A stretch of 64,000 bases of DNA from JBGNFV01 sp049645705 (lineage in GTDB: Bacteria; Bacteroidota; Bacteroidia; Cytophagales; Cyclobacteriaceae): positions 120,887 to 184,886 of the forward strand of contig JBARUK010000064.1 of assembly GCA_049645705.1 (NCBI GenBank), given 5' to 3'. The notes beneath the pieces were generated by a model. The model was not told where the DNA came from, did not search any database, and saw only the letters and a program-made list of their open reading frames with translations. Both the position numbers and the translations under genes were made by a program. This document shows, piece by piece, positions 52,176 to 61,841 of this stretch. Positions within the stretch are counted from its first letter, which is position 1, and each line of letters starts with the position of its first letter.

Positions 52176-55100
52176 CTAGATTAAAATTTCATCAATAAGT
52201 TCTCCTTCATTTTCATCACTTTTCGGTTGCTCCTGCAACTCTAAAAAATCATCAATAACGGGGGCCAGGTCCTGTATAATAGGTAATTGAAAAAGCGTCT
52301 TGATCTCTATGTTTAAACCAAAAGCCTTACGGATTTCTGCTCGCATACGCACCAGTAAAATGCTGTTTCCTCCATGGTCAAAGAAATTGCTTCTGGTCCC
52401 AAGAGGAGTTTTACCAAGCAGTTGCTCCCATATAGCCACAAGTTTACTTTCGGTTTCTGTAACGGCTTCCTCTATTATGTCTTCATTTTCTGAAAGATCC
52501 ACTAAGCTTATAAGCATAGGCTTATCGATCTTGCCATTACTGTTTACAGGAATTTCATTTACAATGTTAATATGATGAGGTATCATGTAATCTGGTAAAG
52601 CCGCTGCAAGCGCTCTCTTTATGTCATTAGGCGATATATCAACATTCTGATCTAGAGCAACAAATGCCAGGAGGTTTGTATTACCATCATGATTATGATG
52701 CAGAACAACGGCCTGATTAATACCCTGAATATCTTCAATCTGACGGCTAATCTCTTCAAGCTCGACCCGCATTCCACGGATTTTTACCTGTTCATCTATT
52801 CTTCCGTGATATATATAATTGCCACCTGGCATAGACGAAGCCAAATCACCTGTCTTATATAGTTTTTTTCCTGGCTGATATGGGTGGTTTACAAACTGAC
52901 GATCAGTCTGGTCTGGCCGTTTAAGATACCCTGAAGCAAGGCTTCTTCCCCCTATATATAACTCACCTGGTACACCATAAGGCACAGGGTTTTCCAAGGG
53001 GTCGAAAAGATATGCAGATGTATTGGGCATTGGTTTCCCAATAGAATTTTGGTTTATTTCTTCTACATTTTGATTTACAAGGGCATCAATGGTAATTTCA
53101 GTAGGTCCATAATGGTTGTTGAGTCTAACCTGAGGAAGCTTTTCCTTAATCAATTCTACCAGACCTGAAGTAAGTGATTCCCCGCCTGAGCATATTACCT
53201 CTAGTGAGCGATTTAAACCTATAAAATAATTATCAGGAAGATAACGGAACATAGTTTCCAGATACGTAGGCGTACCTTGAATAACGTTAGTACCGCTATC
53301 TATAAGCTTTTCTATTAACCTCTCATGCTGCAGCAAATCTGAATTGTCAGGTATTAATAGTGCTCCTGCAGTATAAACCGGTAGGAACAGCTCCAGCAAA
53401 CTAACATCGAAACTGTAGTTAGTGATGAGGCAGGTATTGATCGGCGACATGAGGCTGAGAAGACGAACCTCGACCTGAAGCTTGTCAGCCAAAGCATAAT
53501 GACTTATTTGAACCCCTTTAGGCTTTCCTGTGGTACCGCTGGTGTACAGTATGTACGCAGTATCATTAGGGCTTGGTAATGAGGGATCTGCCACTGACTC
53601 ACAGGCGGTGATCTCAGGAAGCATTTCATCAATAATCGTGATTTGACAATTTGCATCTCTTGTAATCAGATCCCGCCGACGATCAGGGTAATCCTTATTG
53701 ACAGGAACATATATACCGCCTGCCATCCAAATACCATAAATTAGAGCTGGAAGGAAATGTCCATTGGATACACTGACAGCAATAGTATCTCCTGGTTTAG
53801 TATTCTTGCTTTGCAGGTAGGCACAGCATTGTTCGGATAATTCAGAAAGCTCTTTATACGATAAAGAATTTTCGCTGTCTTGTACGGCAAAGTTCTCAGG
53901 GTAGTCTGATGCAGAAACCAGCATACGATGCAGGGTAGTTTCGGCACTATCCGTTTCCCACTCTGTCAAGCCTCCATTTTGGAAAGCAGTTCTTTCTGAA
54001 GGATTCAGGTAGTCTATCTCATTAACAGGAGTAGAAGGATTTTGAACCAAGGAATCAACTAACTGGCTAAAATGCTGTATTAATTGTTGAATAAACCACT
54101 TATCAAATATCTCAGTATTGTATTCCACGCTAAGAGACATCGCATCATTCTTTTCCAAAAACGAGAATACGATATCAAACTGACTGGTTTCTTTGGGCAG
54201 GCTGGCATAAGGATTTATAGCCAACCCATCGATTGATTTCTGATAGTGAGTGTCGCCAGCATAATTTATATCTGTCTGATTGTGTAAAACAATCATCGCA
54301 TCGAATAAAGGAGACCTGCTGGGGTCTATTTTATAATCAATATCGTAGATAAGCTGATCGATAGGGTAGGAGTCATGTTCAAATGCAGATATAATCTCTT
54401 TCCTCTGAATACTTAGGAGTTCATCGAAGCTAGCGTCTTCAGGAATCTGAGTTCTTATAGGAAGGATATTAAGAAACAAACCTACTAAACCCTGGATCGT
54501 TTCTGATTTTCTATTTGCTACAGGCGTACCTATTACAATATCTTTCTGTCCAGTATACCTAGTAAGGAGCGAGTTCAGGGCAGCGAACAAGCCCATAAAC
54601 AAAGTGGCATTGCTACTCTGGCAATAGTTACGAAGTCTGGCTATCGTTTCTGCCGGAACTGTTTGAACCAATTCCTCACCCTTATATCCTTTTACAGAAG
54701 GACGAGGGCGCTGTGTAGGTAGCTCAAGGGCAGGAACTCCATCACTAAAGCGATTTTTCCAATAAGTACCACTTTCTTCACTTAACCCCGTTTCTTTGTC
54801 CCAAACTACGTAATCCTTATACTGGATATCAGAAACAGATAAGCTGTATGTATCTCCGCTTAATAGACTCTTATAGGTTTTTATGAAATCAGTGAAAAGG
54901 ATTTCCATTGACCAGCCGTCACCAATTATATGATGAAGTACATATACTAATAAATACTCGTCAGCGCTTTTACGAATAAGCACAAACTTGACCAGAGGAC
55001 CTTTCTCAAGGTTGAAAGGTGTTTGAATGGCTTTTTTAAGTAACTGATCTAATTCCTCATCACTTTCAGCAGTCATTGTTTCGAAAGCGGTGGTATCAAA

Positions 55101-58100
55101 TGAACTTACCTCTTTAATCTTCTGCTTGGGCTCCCCATCTTCTTTTTCAGAAAACACCATTCGCAGAGCTTCATGGCCCTCAAAGAGGCGTTCAACTGCC
55201 TGTTTTATTATACCCTGATCAAGCTCTCCTTTCAAGCTCAAAGCTCCGGATATATGGTAGGCTTCCGATGCTTCATCTAACTGACTAAGCACCCAAAGTC
55301 TTTGCTGAGCCCGGGTAAGCGGGTAGTCAGTCATTTCCGGTGCAGCAGTTATTTGAACATCATTTGCCGGCGTGCTACCTTTAATCAGCGTAGCCTGGCT
55401 GGCTATAGTAGGGTTGTTAAATATGTCCTTGTACGCCAGGTCGCATCCGAATGTCGCTTTGAGTTTGTTTAGTAGCTGAAGTGCAGTAAGACTATGTCCA
55501 CCGATCTGGAAAAAAGAGAGTTTAGTACTAGTAATATCTTTTTGCAGGATACTCTGCCATATGTCGGCGATCGCTAACTCCTCTTGCGTAGCAGGAGCAT
55601 GGTGAGCATTCTGCACTTCTTCTTTGTTGGCAACGGGAACCTCCAGACTCTTCTTATCTACCTTGCCATTAGGTAGGAGAGGAAACTTTTCTAAATGAAT
55701 CCATGCTGCAGGAATCATGTAAGCAGGAAGCTTCTCTTCCAGTATTTCCTGCCATTGACCATTTGATTGGGTTTTTCCCCCATTTGAGATGTACCAGCAG
55801 CCTAACACAGGTACACCTGCTAGTTCCTTTACATCTATTATCAGATCACTTACCAGCCCGGTCTGGCGGATAGCAAGCTCTACTTCCTTTGCCTCTATTC
55901 TATAGCCTCTTAAGCTCAGTTGCTCATCAATACGGCCGAGAAATTCAATGGTTCCGTCATTGGCTATCCTGGCTCTATCACCCGTACGGTATAGCCTCTC
56001 ACCGGCTGCCCACGGGTGCTTAATAAATTTCTGACTTGTCGCTTCAGGAAGATTTAAGTATTCAAGAGCCAAACCTCTACCTCCGATATGCAGTTCGCCA
56101 GGGGTATTGAAAGGGACTATGCGTCCGTTATCATCTAAAATAATTAGTTCCCTGTTAGCTATTGCTTTACCGATAGGTATGTTTTTCTGTCCGGGACGTA
56201 CTTCCTGGTAGCTGGCACATACAGTACTTTCTGTAGGTCCATATGTATTGAATATTCTAACCGAATCAGAATACCCGTTCAGATATTCTGGTTTTAATAT
56301 ATCACCTCCGCTGATCAGAATGCGTAGGGAGCTACAGGCACTAGTTCTGGCAAGGTAGTTTATAGCTTGAGGGTTAGTACTTAGTATAGAGATATTCTTC
56401 TCCTCGATCAGCCTTGATAGCGCATCCAGGTCGCGTCTGTCTTCCAGTATGTGAAGTTCACCACCGCTAAAGAGTATGGGAAATATCTCTTCTACAGAGG
56501 TATCAAAGCTTATAGCACTCTGCTGTACGATCTTATCTGATGCATCAAGGGCAAAATAGTTTAAAAATGTCCAGACATAATCTAGCAATGAGCTAATTGA
56601 AATAAGTACACCTTTCGGCTTTCCGGTAGACCCCGAAGTATATATAATATACGAAGGAAGTTCATTGCTTATATCAGGTATATTTCCTTGAGGGGAAGCA
56701 CTGAGACTCTCAATGCTGACCACCTTTATATTTCCTTTGAATGGTGAAGAAACTGACGGAGACTTCAGCAGTATTTTGCATCCGCTATCTTCCCACATAT
56801 ATTCTAGGCGGGAAACAGGGTATTCAGGGTCAAGAGGTACATAAGTAAAACCGCCGAGCAGGCATGCCAGCAGACTGGCAGGCAAGTCCCGATCCCTGGA
56901 AGGCATAATGCCTATTCGATTACCTGGCTTCAGCCCTTCGCCCTGAAGTTTTGCCAATAAAGATAAGCTGTAGCTATTCAGTTCATGATAGGTAAGACTC
57001 CCCAGTACGTCCGAGACAGCCATAAGCTCACCATGCTCTGCAATTACTTTCTCCCATTGTTGATGGAAGGGTGTTGCAGGCCAATCTTCAACAGGACCTT
57101 TTCCAACCTCCAACAGAGATCTCAACTCCCCCTCTGTCATCACGGAAATATCGGTGAGTTTCTGGGATGAAGCCTCTGGCAGGCTGGTAAATAAATGAAG
57201 AAGGTGCCTTTTAATAGCTTCTATCTCCTCACCACTAAAATAAGATTTATTATAGACGAGCCTGATGTCAAAACCATTTCCATGATACTCTCTCATGTAT
57301 ATGGACAGAGGATCCTCTTCAGACATATTTGACATAGCATAGGCTTCTGTATCCAGCCCTTCCATATCTGAAGTGAATTCAAAGCTTTCGTAGCTGATCC
57401 TGATATCGTAGAGATGTTTTCTTCCGGATTGGTCTCCGATTTCTTTAAGGAGGTTTCCATACTGATAGCGCTGATGTCTAAGCACCTCCCGCATCTTTCC
57501 CTTCACACCTTTTAGCAGCTCTTCAAATGACTGCTCCTCATCAAAAGTAAACTTAACGGCCAGCAAATTCATGAACACTCCTGAAATGCTTCTGTAAACC
57601 TTACGGGAGCGATTCAGAACAGGCATCCCTATTGTGATATTATCATGCCCAGACCGTTTGCCAAAATAGGTTACAAGCGTACTTAGCACTAACTGATACA
57701 ATGATACCTTGTGGGAATCTGCAAAGATCTGTAGTTTATCAGACAGTGTGGCATCCAGGTATAACGTGCTTGCGTCTGCTACAATATTATGATCCGATTT
57801 CTTTTGAAGGTGAAACAACTGAGGCGATACAGTGCTGAACTCATTGAGCCAGTAAGCCCGGTCTTTTTGGCAAGTATCAGAACTGTAATATTCCTCGTCA
57901 TCTTTTGCATATTCGCTATAGGGTAGGGGTGCTTCTTTTGACGGCTCGTTATTTTTTATCCGACTATAGTTTTCTGCTATGCCATTAAGCAACAGCATGA
58001 ATGACCACCCGTCGGCAATTAAATGATGCACATTAGCAAACCAATAACTAGTCTCCTCACTGATGCGGATAAGACAAAATTTGAAAAGAGGCCCTGACGC

Positions 58101-58433
58101 TACATTAAATGGCTTTGAAAACTCATTTTCCATCCAGGAAATGGCAGCTTCACTACTGTTCTCCTTGTCTATATAATCCAGAGTTTCCATATCATACCCC
58201 TTGCAGTTATCGCTTTGAATGACTGCCTCAAAGTTGCCGTTGGACTCTTTGAATAAGGTTGAAAATACTTCCTGTGAGGATATAAAGTCTTTTACAGCCT
58301 GCTTGTAGGTCGTAATACTTACATCACCTTTCAGAATAGCATACCCCCCAATATTATACTTGGCAGAATCGGGAGTCACCATCTGGTCCATCAGAATAAG
58401 TTTCTGCGATACTGTTGGGGTATAACTCTGCAT
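52176..58433 (-). CDS. Non-ribosomal peptide synthetase NRPS-A: C-A(Lys/Orn-like)-T-C-A-T
   Basis: 2085 residues. C1 (HHLIADG near 138), A1 (TSGSTGKPKG near 594), T1 (GGHSL near 978), C2 (HHIIGDG near 1169), A2 (TSGTTGKPKG near 1631) and T2 (GGNSI near 2024). C1 has the features of loading-type C domains such as that of EntF (NIGGYAIL, VLRHQRYQY), which accept an acyl group rather than a peptide. It is therefore a candidate for attaching a starter acid. The A1 code DTESIGTVCK is close to a bacitracin Lys code as I remember it (DAESIGSVCK). The A2 code DVLQCGHIDK is unassigned. The acidic C-terminal tail (DENEGELIDEILI) could bind the TubC-type docking domain of NRPS-B. It is the first NRPS in transcription order, 54 bp after the receptor gene. 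Confidence 0.93.
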   Translation of the reverse strand: MQSYTPTVSQKLILMDQMVTPDSAKYNIGGYAILKGDVSITTYKQAVKDFISSQEVFSTLFKESNGNFEAVIQSDNCKGYDMETLDYIDKENSSEAAISWMENEFSKPFNVASGPLFKFCLIRISEETSYWFANVHHLIADGWSFMLLLNGIAENYSRIKNNEPSKEAPLPYSEYAKDDEEYYSSDTCQKDRAYWLNEFSTVSPQLFHLQKKSDHNIVADASTLYLDATLSDKLQIFADSHKVSLYQLVLSTLVTYFGKRSGHDNITIGMPVLNRSRKVYRSISGVFMNLLAVKFTFDEEQSFEELLKGVKGKMREVLRHQRYQYGNLLKEIGDQSGRKHLYDIRISYESFEFTSDMEGLDTEAYAMSNMSEEDPLSIYMREYHGNGFDIRLVYNKSYFSGEEIEAIKRHLLHLFTSLPEASSQKLTDISVMTEGELRSLLEVGKGPVEDWPATPFHQQWEKVIAEHGELMAVSDVLGSLTYHELNSYSLSLLAKLQGEGLKPGNRIGIMPSRDRDLPASLLACLLGGFTYVPLDPEYPVSRLEYMWEDSGCKILLKSPSVSSPFKGNIKVVSIESLSASPQGNIPDISNELPSYIIYTSGSTGKPKGVLISISSLLDYVWTFLNYFALDASDKIVQQSAISFDTSVEEIFPILFSGGELHILEDRRDLDALSRLIEEKNISILSTNPQAINYLARTSACSSLRILISGGDILKPEYLNGYSDSVRIFNTYGPTESTVCASYQEVRPGQKNIPIGKAIANRELIILDDNGRIVPFNTPGELHIGGRGLALEYLNLPEATSQKFIKHPWAAGERLYRTGDRARIANDGTIEFLGRIDEQLSLRGYRIEAKEVELAIRQTGLVSDLIIDVKELAGVPVLGCWYISNGGKTQSNGQWQEILEEKLPAYMIPAAWIHLEKFPLLPNGKVDKKSLEVPVANKEEVQNAHHAPATQEELAIADIWQSILQKDITSTKLSFFQIGGHSLTALQLLNKLKATFGCDLAYKDIFNNPTIASQATLIKGSTPANDVQITAAPEMTDYPLTRAQQRLWVLSQLDEASEAYHISGALSLKGELDQGIIKQAVERLFEGHEALRMVFSEKEDGEPKQKIKEVSSFDTTAFETMTAESDEELDQLLKKAIQTPFNLEKGPLVKFVLIRKSADEYLLVYVLHHIIGDGWSMEILFTDFIKTYKSLLSGDTYSLSVSDIQYKDYVVWDKETGLSEESGTYWKNRFSDGVPALELPTQRPRPSVKGYKGEELVQTVPAETIARLRNYCQSSNATLFMGLFAALNSLLTRYTGQKDIVIGTPVANRKSETIQGLVGLFLNILPIRTQIPEDASFDELLSIQRKEIISAFEHDSYPIDQLIYDIDYKIDPSRSPLFDAMIVLHNQTDINYAGDTHYQKSIDGLAINPYASLPKETSQFDIVFSFLEKNDAMSLSVEYNTEIFDKWFIQQLIQHFSQLVDSLVQNPSTPVNEIDYLNPSERTAFQNGGLTEWETDSAETTLHRMLVSASDYPENFAVQDSENSLSYKELSELSEQCCAYLQSKNTKPGDTIAVSVSNGHFLPALIYGIWMAGGIYVPVNKDYPDRRRDLITRDANCQITIIDEMLPEITACESVADPSLPSPNDTAYILYTSGTTGKPKGVQISHYALADKLQVEVRLLSLMSPINTCLITNYSFDVSLLELFLPVYTAGALLIPDNSDLLQHERLIEKLIDSGTNVIQGTPTYLETMFRYLPDNYFIGLNRSLEVICSGGESLTSGLVELIKEKLPQVRLNNHYGPTEITIDALVNQNVEEINQNSIGKPMPNTSAYLFDPLENPVPYGVPGELYIGGRSLASGYLKRPDQTDRQFVNHPYQPGKKLYKTGDLASSMPGGNYIYHGRIDEQVKIRGMRVELEEISRQIEDIQGINQAVVLHHNHDGNTNLLAFVALDQNVDISPNDIKRALAAALPDYMIPHHINIVNEIPVNSNGKIDKPMLISLVDLSENEDIIEEAVTETESKLVAIWEQLLGKTPLGTRSNFFDHGGNSILLVRMRAEIRKAFGLNIEIKTLFQLPIIQDLAPVIDDFLELQEQPKSDENEGELIDEILI

Positions 58434-58487
58434 ATGGTTTCCTATAGCTGAATAATTGTTTAAGTATTAAATAAAACCTGATAGGTA

Positions 58488-60800
58488 TTACTTCTTAGAA
58501 AATCTGTAAGTAAAAGAAATCCTGAATACAGGGTTCTGAGGTATATATTCTTCTACAACTTCATACGGTCCGGAAAAGCGCGTACTTCTCTCACCTGTAT
58601 ATATGAATCTGTTTACGCTGAAGGATAAGTCAGCCTTTTTTTCAAAAAGGGATTTTTCCAGTGTAGCACCAGCCTGGTACACAGAACGAAGCTTTCTGAG
58701 GGGTTCAAAATACCCGCTTGTATAAACACCATTAACCTGCAGGCTGAAGCCATCAGCTATGCTGAATATCTGGTTCAGCTTGGCTATTGTGTAAACACCA
58801 TCATAATTCAGTTCTTGAAAATCATTGTCTTCCAAATGATAACCTATGAGATCTGCACTGACATCTACACTGTACCAGCTACTTATGTCAGTTTCGGCTG
58901 ATAAACCAATGCCAAAGTTGTGCGACTCATCAATATTAGCAAAGGTGATTATTGATAACTCATCTTCCTGTAGCAGTACCTTACTGATAAGGTCACTTGT
59001 ATAGGCATAGTAAGCAGTGGCGCGAAGGCCTACTTTTTCGGTAAACCAGTTATAGCTTGTTTCCAGGTTATTAGTATAGGCCGGGTTTAGCAGTGGGTTA
59101 CCAGCTATGATTTCACGGCTGTTAGCTTGTCTTTCGAACGGAGAAAACTGGAAAGGGTCGGGCCTGGAAATTCTTCGGCTATAATTGAATGAAAGGGACT
59201 TTGAATCACTTATGTTATATTCTAAGCCAAGACTAGGGTATAGGTTCTGATAAGGATCACCAGGTATAGTTGATATTTCCTGGAGAACATTCTCAAACCT
59301 TAAACCTCCCTGCGCCGTAAACTTGTTCTTTTTAAAAGTCAGGAGAGAAAACCCTGCCTGTATGCTTTCTTTATAAGTGTAAAACAGTTCAGATTGCTCT
59401 CCATCATAGTTGGCCTGGTACTGATTGTCGAAACGAACTTCTTCACCTGCATAGCCCAACTCTAATTTGAAGCTTTCTCCCAGGCCTATGCTATAATCAA
59501 TATTGTAATCGAAAAAGTAAAAATCAATTTCGTTTTTCTGGCCTGATGCGTATGAATCGACTCCTTCCATGGAGCTATTACTTTCTGAATTTACGCGGGC
59601 CTTCCCCGTAGAATAAACTATGTCTGTTCCTATAGAACTTTTATTTCCTGTATAAGTATATCCTGATTGGATCTTCTGCTCTCTGATACCAAAATCTACT
59701 AAGCCTGTCCCGGTACCTGATGCAGCCTGACCGGCATCGTTTATCAATAGGCTAATGGGCGTGTTTTTATCTAAATTTGAATACTGAAGACTTAGGTATA
59801 CAGAGTTATTGTCATTTACCTGGTATTCTGTACCAGCCTGGGCTATCTGAAATTCAGATATTTCATCTTCTTCAGCTATTGTTTCATATTCAAAAACACC
59901 ATCCCGGAAAAATCTTCTGTTTTCAGTTGCCGGATTGTCTTCATGGCGTATTCCAGCAGTAAAGAAATGGCTCCACTTATTTTTCGAGATATCCAGCTTT
60001 ATACTGCCATCATATTTTTCTACCAGACCCAGCCCGACTGTGGCCCGGCCATTGATGTTTACATCCTGTTGCTGCTGGGTAATAATGTTGATCACACCCG
60101 CAGATCCATCAGGATCATACTTGGCAGAAGGAGATGTTATTATCTCTACACTGGAAATAGTGTTGGATGGAATGTTTTTGATCAGGTCTGCCGGCGACAG
60201 CATAGTCGGCTTTCCGTCCACAAGGACAGTGATTCCACTCTTGCCTCGTATCTTAAGGTTGCCTTTAGCATCCAGGTTTACTTCGGGGACTTTCCTGAGC
60301 ACATCGGCTGCTGAGGTAGTTCCGGCTAGCATTTCTTTGTTGAAGGTTACTATTTTCTTGTCCAGAAGGTAAGTAACGTTCACTTTTTCCCCCGTTATCT
60401 CGATACTTTCAAGTAGTTCAGAATCAGGTGTTAGTTCAACATCCAATTTTTGGGTCTTGCCTGAAACCACCTGGATTTTCTGCGTATGGGATTCGTACCC
60501 TATGAAGCTTATTTTTATAACATATTCTCCACTCTGCTCTATCGTAAGTGAGTAAAACCCTTCGCCATTCGATGTGGCCAGGGCTATAGGAGTGGTGTCA
60601 TCCTGGGATTGAAATAGTCCTATGTGCGCATACTCTACAGGTGTACCCGCCTCGTGAATTTTCCCTTCGATAGAGGCATTTTTGTTTTGTGCCGATAACG
60701 TGAGAGGGGCTAATAGCGCCAGGCATATGACTAGAACATTTAATAAACGCCCTGGATAATGCATACTGAACATGATGGTATTATTTATTTTTTTAAACAT
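58488..60800 (-). CDS. TonB-dependent receptor-like outer-membrane beta-barrel protein
   Basis: About 770 residues. The frame is open up to 60872, but a signal peptide fits best from a Met at 60800 (MFKKINNT...) or 60773 (MFSMHYPGRLLNVLV), with cleavage near LTLSAQ. After it come a carboxypeptidase-regulatory-like domain, a plug (KIRGKSGITVLVDGKPTML, then VEIITSPSAKYDPDGSAGVI) and a large barrel of the OMP_b-brl_3 type ending FRISFTYRFSKK. It is the first gene of the minus-strand array, 54 bp before NRPS-A, which argues for a role in uptake or recognition of the product, for example as a ferri-siderophore receptor. The ligand cannot be proven from sequence. An inverted repeat overlaps the proposed start. 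Confidence 0.83.
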   Translation of the reverse strand: MFKKINNTIMFSMHYPGRLLNVLVICLALLAPLTLSAQNKNASIEGKIHEAGTPVEYAHIGLFQSQDDTTPIALATSNGEGFYSLTIEQSGEYVIKISFIGYESHTQKIQVVSGKTQKLDVELTPDSELLESIEITGEKVNVTYLLDKKIVTFNKEMLAGTTSAADVLRKVPEVNLDAKGNLKIRGKSGITVLVDGKPTMLSPADLIKNIPSNTISSVEIITSPSAKYDPDGSAGVINIITQQQQDVNINGRATVGLGLVEKYDGSIKLDISKNKWSHFFTAGIRHEDNPATENRRFFRDGVFEYETIAEEDEISEFQIAQAGTEYQVNDNNSVYLSLQYSNLDKNTPISLLINDAGQAASGTGTGLVDFGIREQKIQSGYTYTGNKSSIGTDIVYSTGKARVNSESNSSMEGVDSYASGQKNEIDFYFFDYNIDYSIGLGESFKLELGYAGEEVRFDNQYQANYDGEQSELFYTYKESIQAGFSLLTFKKNKFTAQGGLRFENVLQEISTIPGDPYQNLYPSLGLEYNISDSKSLSFNYSRRISRPDPFQFSPFERQANSREIIAGNPLLNPAYTNNLETSYNWFTEKVGLRATAYYAYTSDLISKVLLQEDELSIITFANIDESHNFGIGLSAETDISSWYSVDVSADLIGYHLEDNDFQELNYDGVYTIAKLNQIFSIADGFSLQVNGVYTSGYFEPLRKLRSVYQAGATLEKSLFEKKADLSFSVNRFIYTGERSTRFSGPYEVVEEYIPQNPVFRISFTYRFSKK

Positions 60801-60827
60801 GCATATTTCACATGATGTAATATGCAT
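60799..60827. promoter_or_regulatory. Inverted repeat at the start of the NRPS array
   Basis: Perfect 9-bp arms atgcatatt (60799-60807) and aatatgcat (60819-60827) with an 11-nt spacer. The site lies at the 5' end of the first gene of the array. It overlaps the candidate start codon at 60798-60800 and lies 26 bp upstream of the alternative start at 60773. It could be a repressor site or an mRNA hairpin controlling translation. It does not match the Fur consensus. Confidence 0.35.
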
Positions 60828-61841
60828 ATAGTTAAATGCAATAGGATAAAGCATCATATTGCAAGTATTCATGCCTGCTAAGGTATGAGGGTGCCCTTAG
60901 AGCACTAAGCTTTAAGGCATATCAGTTTATAGATTGTTTTAGGTATGAGAGTCTAAATTACGAGTTATGTATAAAAAAACCATGATAGATGTGTAGTTGC
61001 CTGGTAAAGAGCGACAGAATTGAGATGTTTGCTGATCAATTTTTTATACATAAACGAATACATAACTGATTTATCCAATGGTAATTTCAATGGATAGGGT
61101 GGTTAGTTTTTTCTTTGCCCCAAAGAAAATTTTAAAAATACCCTAAGCAGTGCTAATCTTGATCAGACGCTTAGCCAGGCAGTCTCAAATTTCCTTTAAT
61201 TGAAAAGAATGAAGAATAATTTTAATCACCTTTTGATGAATCAAATAACACTCTAAATCCTTCTAGGGAATAGAATCCTATTCAAGATTCCTATTCTGAT
61301 GCTAACTTAACATCCTTAGGAGTAAACGCCAAAAAACCTATGAAATACTTTGTAGAGTCTTCACTTCCATCCATGTAAGGTTTTAGGTGTTTTAGTTTTC
61401 TTTGTTTTGAGGAAACTAAAAATACGGTTCACTCAGGACTATTTTGACCAAGGATTAATGGGCAGAACAAGTCGGAAAAAATGTCTAATTTAATTAGTCT
61501 TAAAGAGAGTGCGGTAGCCCTCTAAAAAGCGAAAATTATTTGGTTTTTTGTGTTGTAAGCCGAATAAAAGTGAATAATGATGTTGTAGAATAGGAGTGAT
61601 TAATTGTGTTTGTGTTATAAATGATGGGTTTTAGTTGTTTGTAGGTTTTGTGATTAAGTTCAAGATAATTTCATCTTAATATTTTTTTCTTTTAAAAGTT
61701 ATTCCTACATATTTGTCAATATATTCAGACAGATAGCCTCAAGTTTAACTGCCGCTTTTAGGCAGAGCTTTCACTTTATTATTAAAGTACCTATAATACC
61801 GAATTCACGTTTGTGGAGTTGGTAAATATTAAACGATTTTT
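60828..61841. other. Divergent intergenic region between receptor/NRPS array and radical SAM gene
   Basis: About 1 kb of AT-rich DNA without a gene. It presumably holds the promoter of the 51-kb minus-strand array and that of the plus-strand radical SAM gene. I note a 9-bp direct repeat aggtatgag at 60881-60889 and 60941-60949, exactly 60 bp apart, and a short hairpin gaatag/ctattc at 61270-61285. I could not place a Bacteroidota promoter consensus with confidence. Confidence 0.45.

Noticed and set aside
10887..60800. MbtH-like protein, phosphopantetheinyl transferase or thioesterase within the array
   Set aside because: Looked for in gaps and small frames. No gap except 18441-18753 is long enough, and that one shows no such gene.
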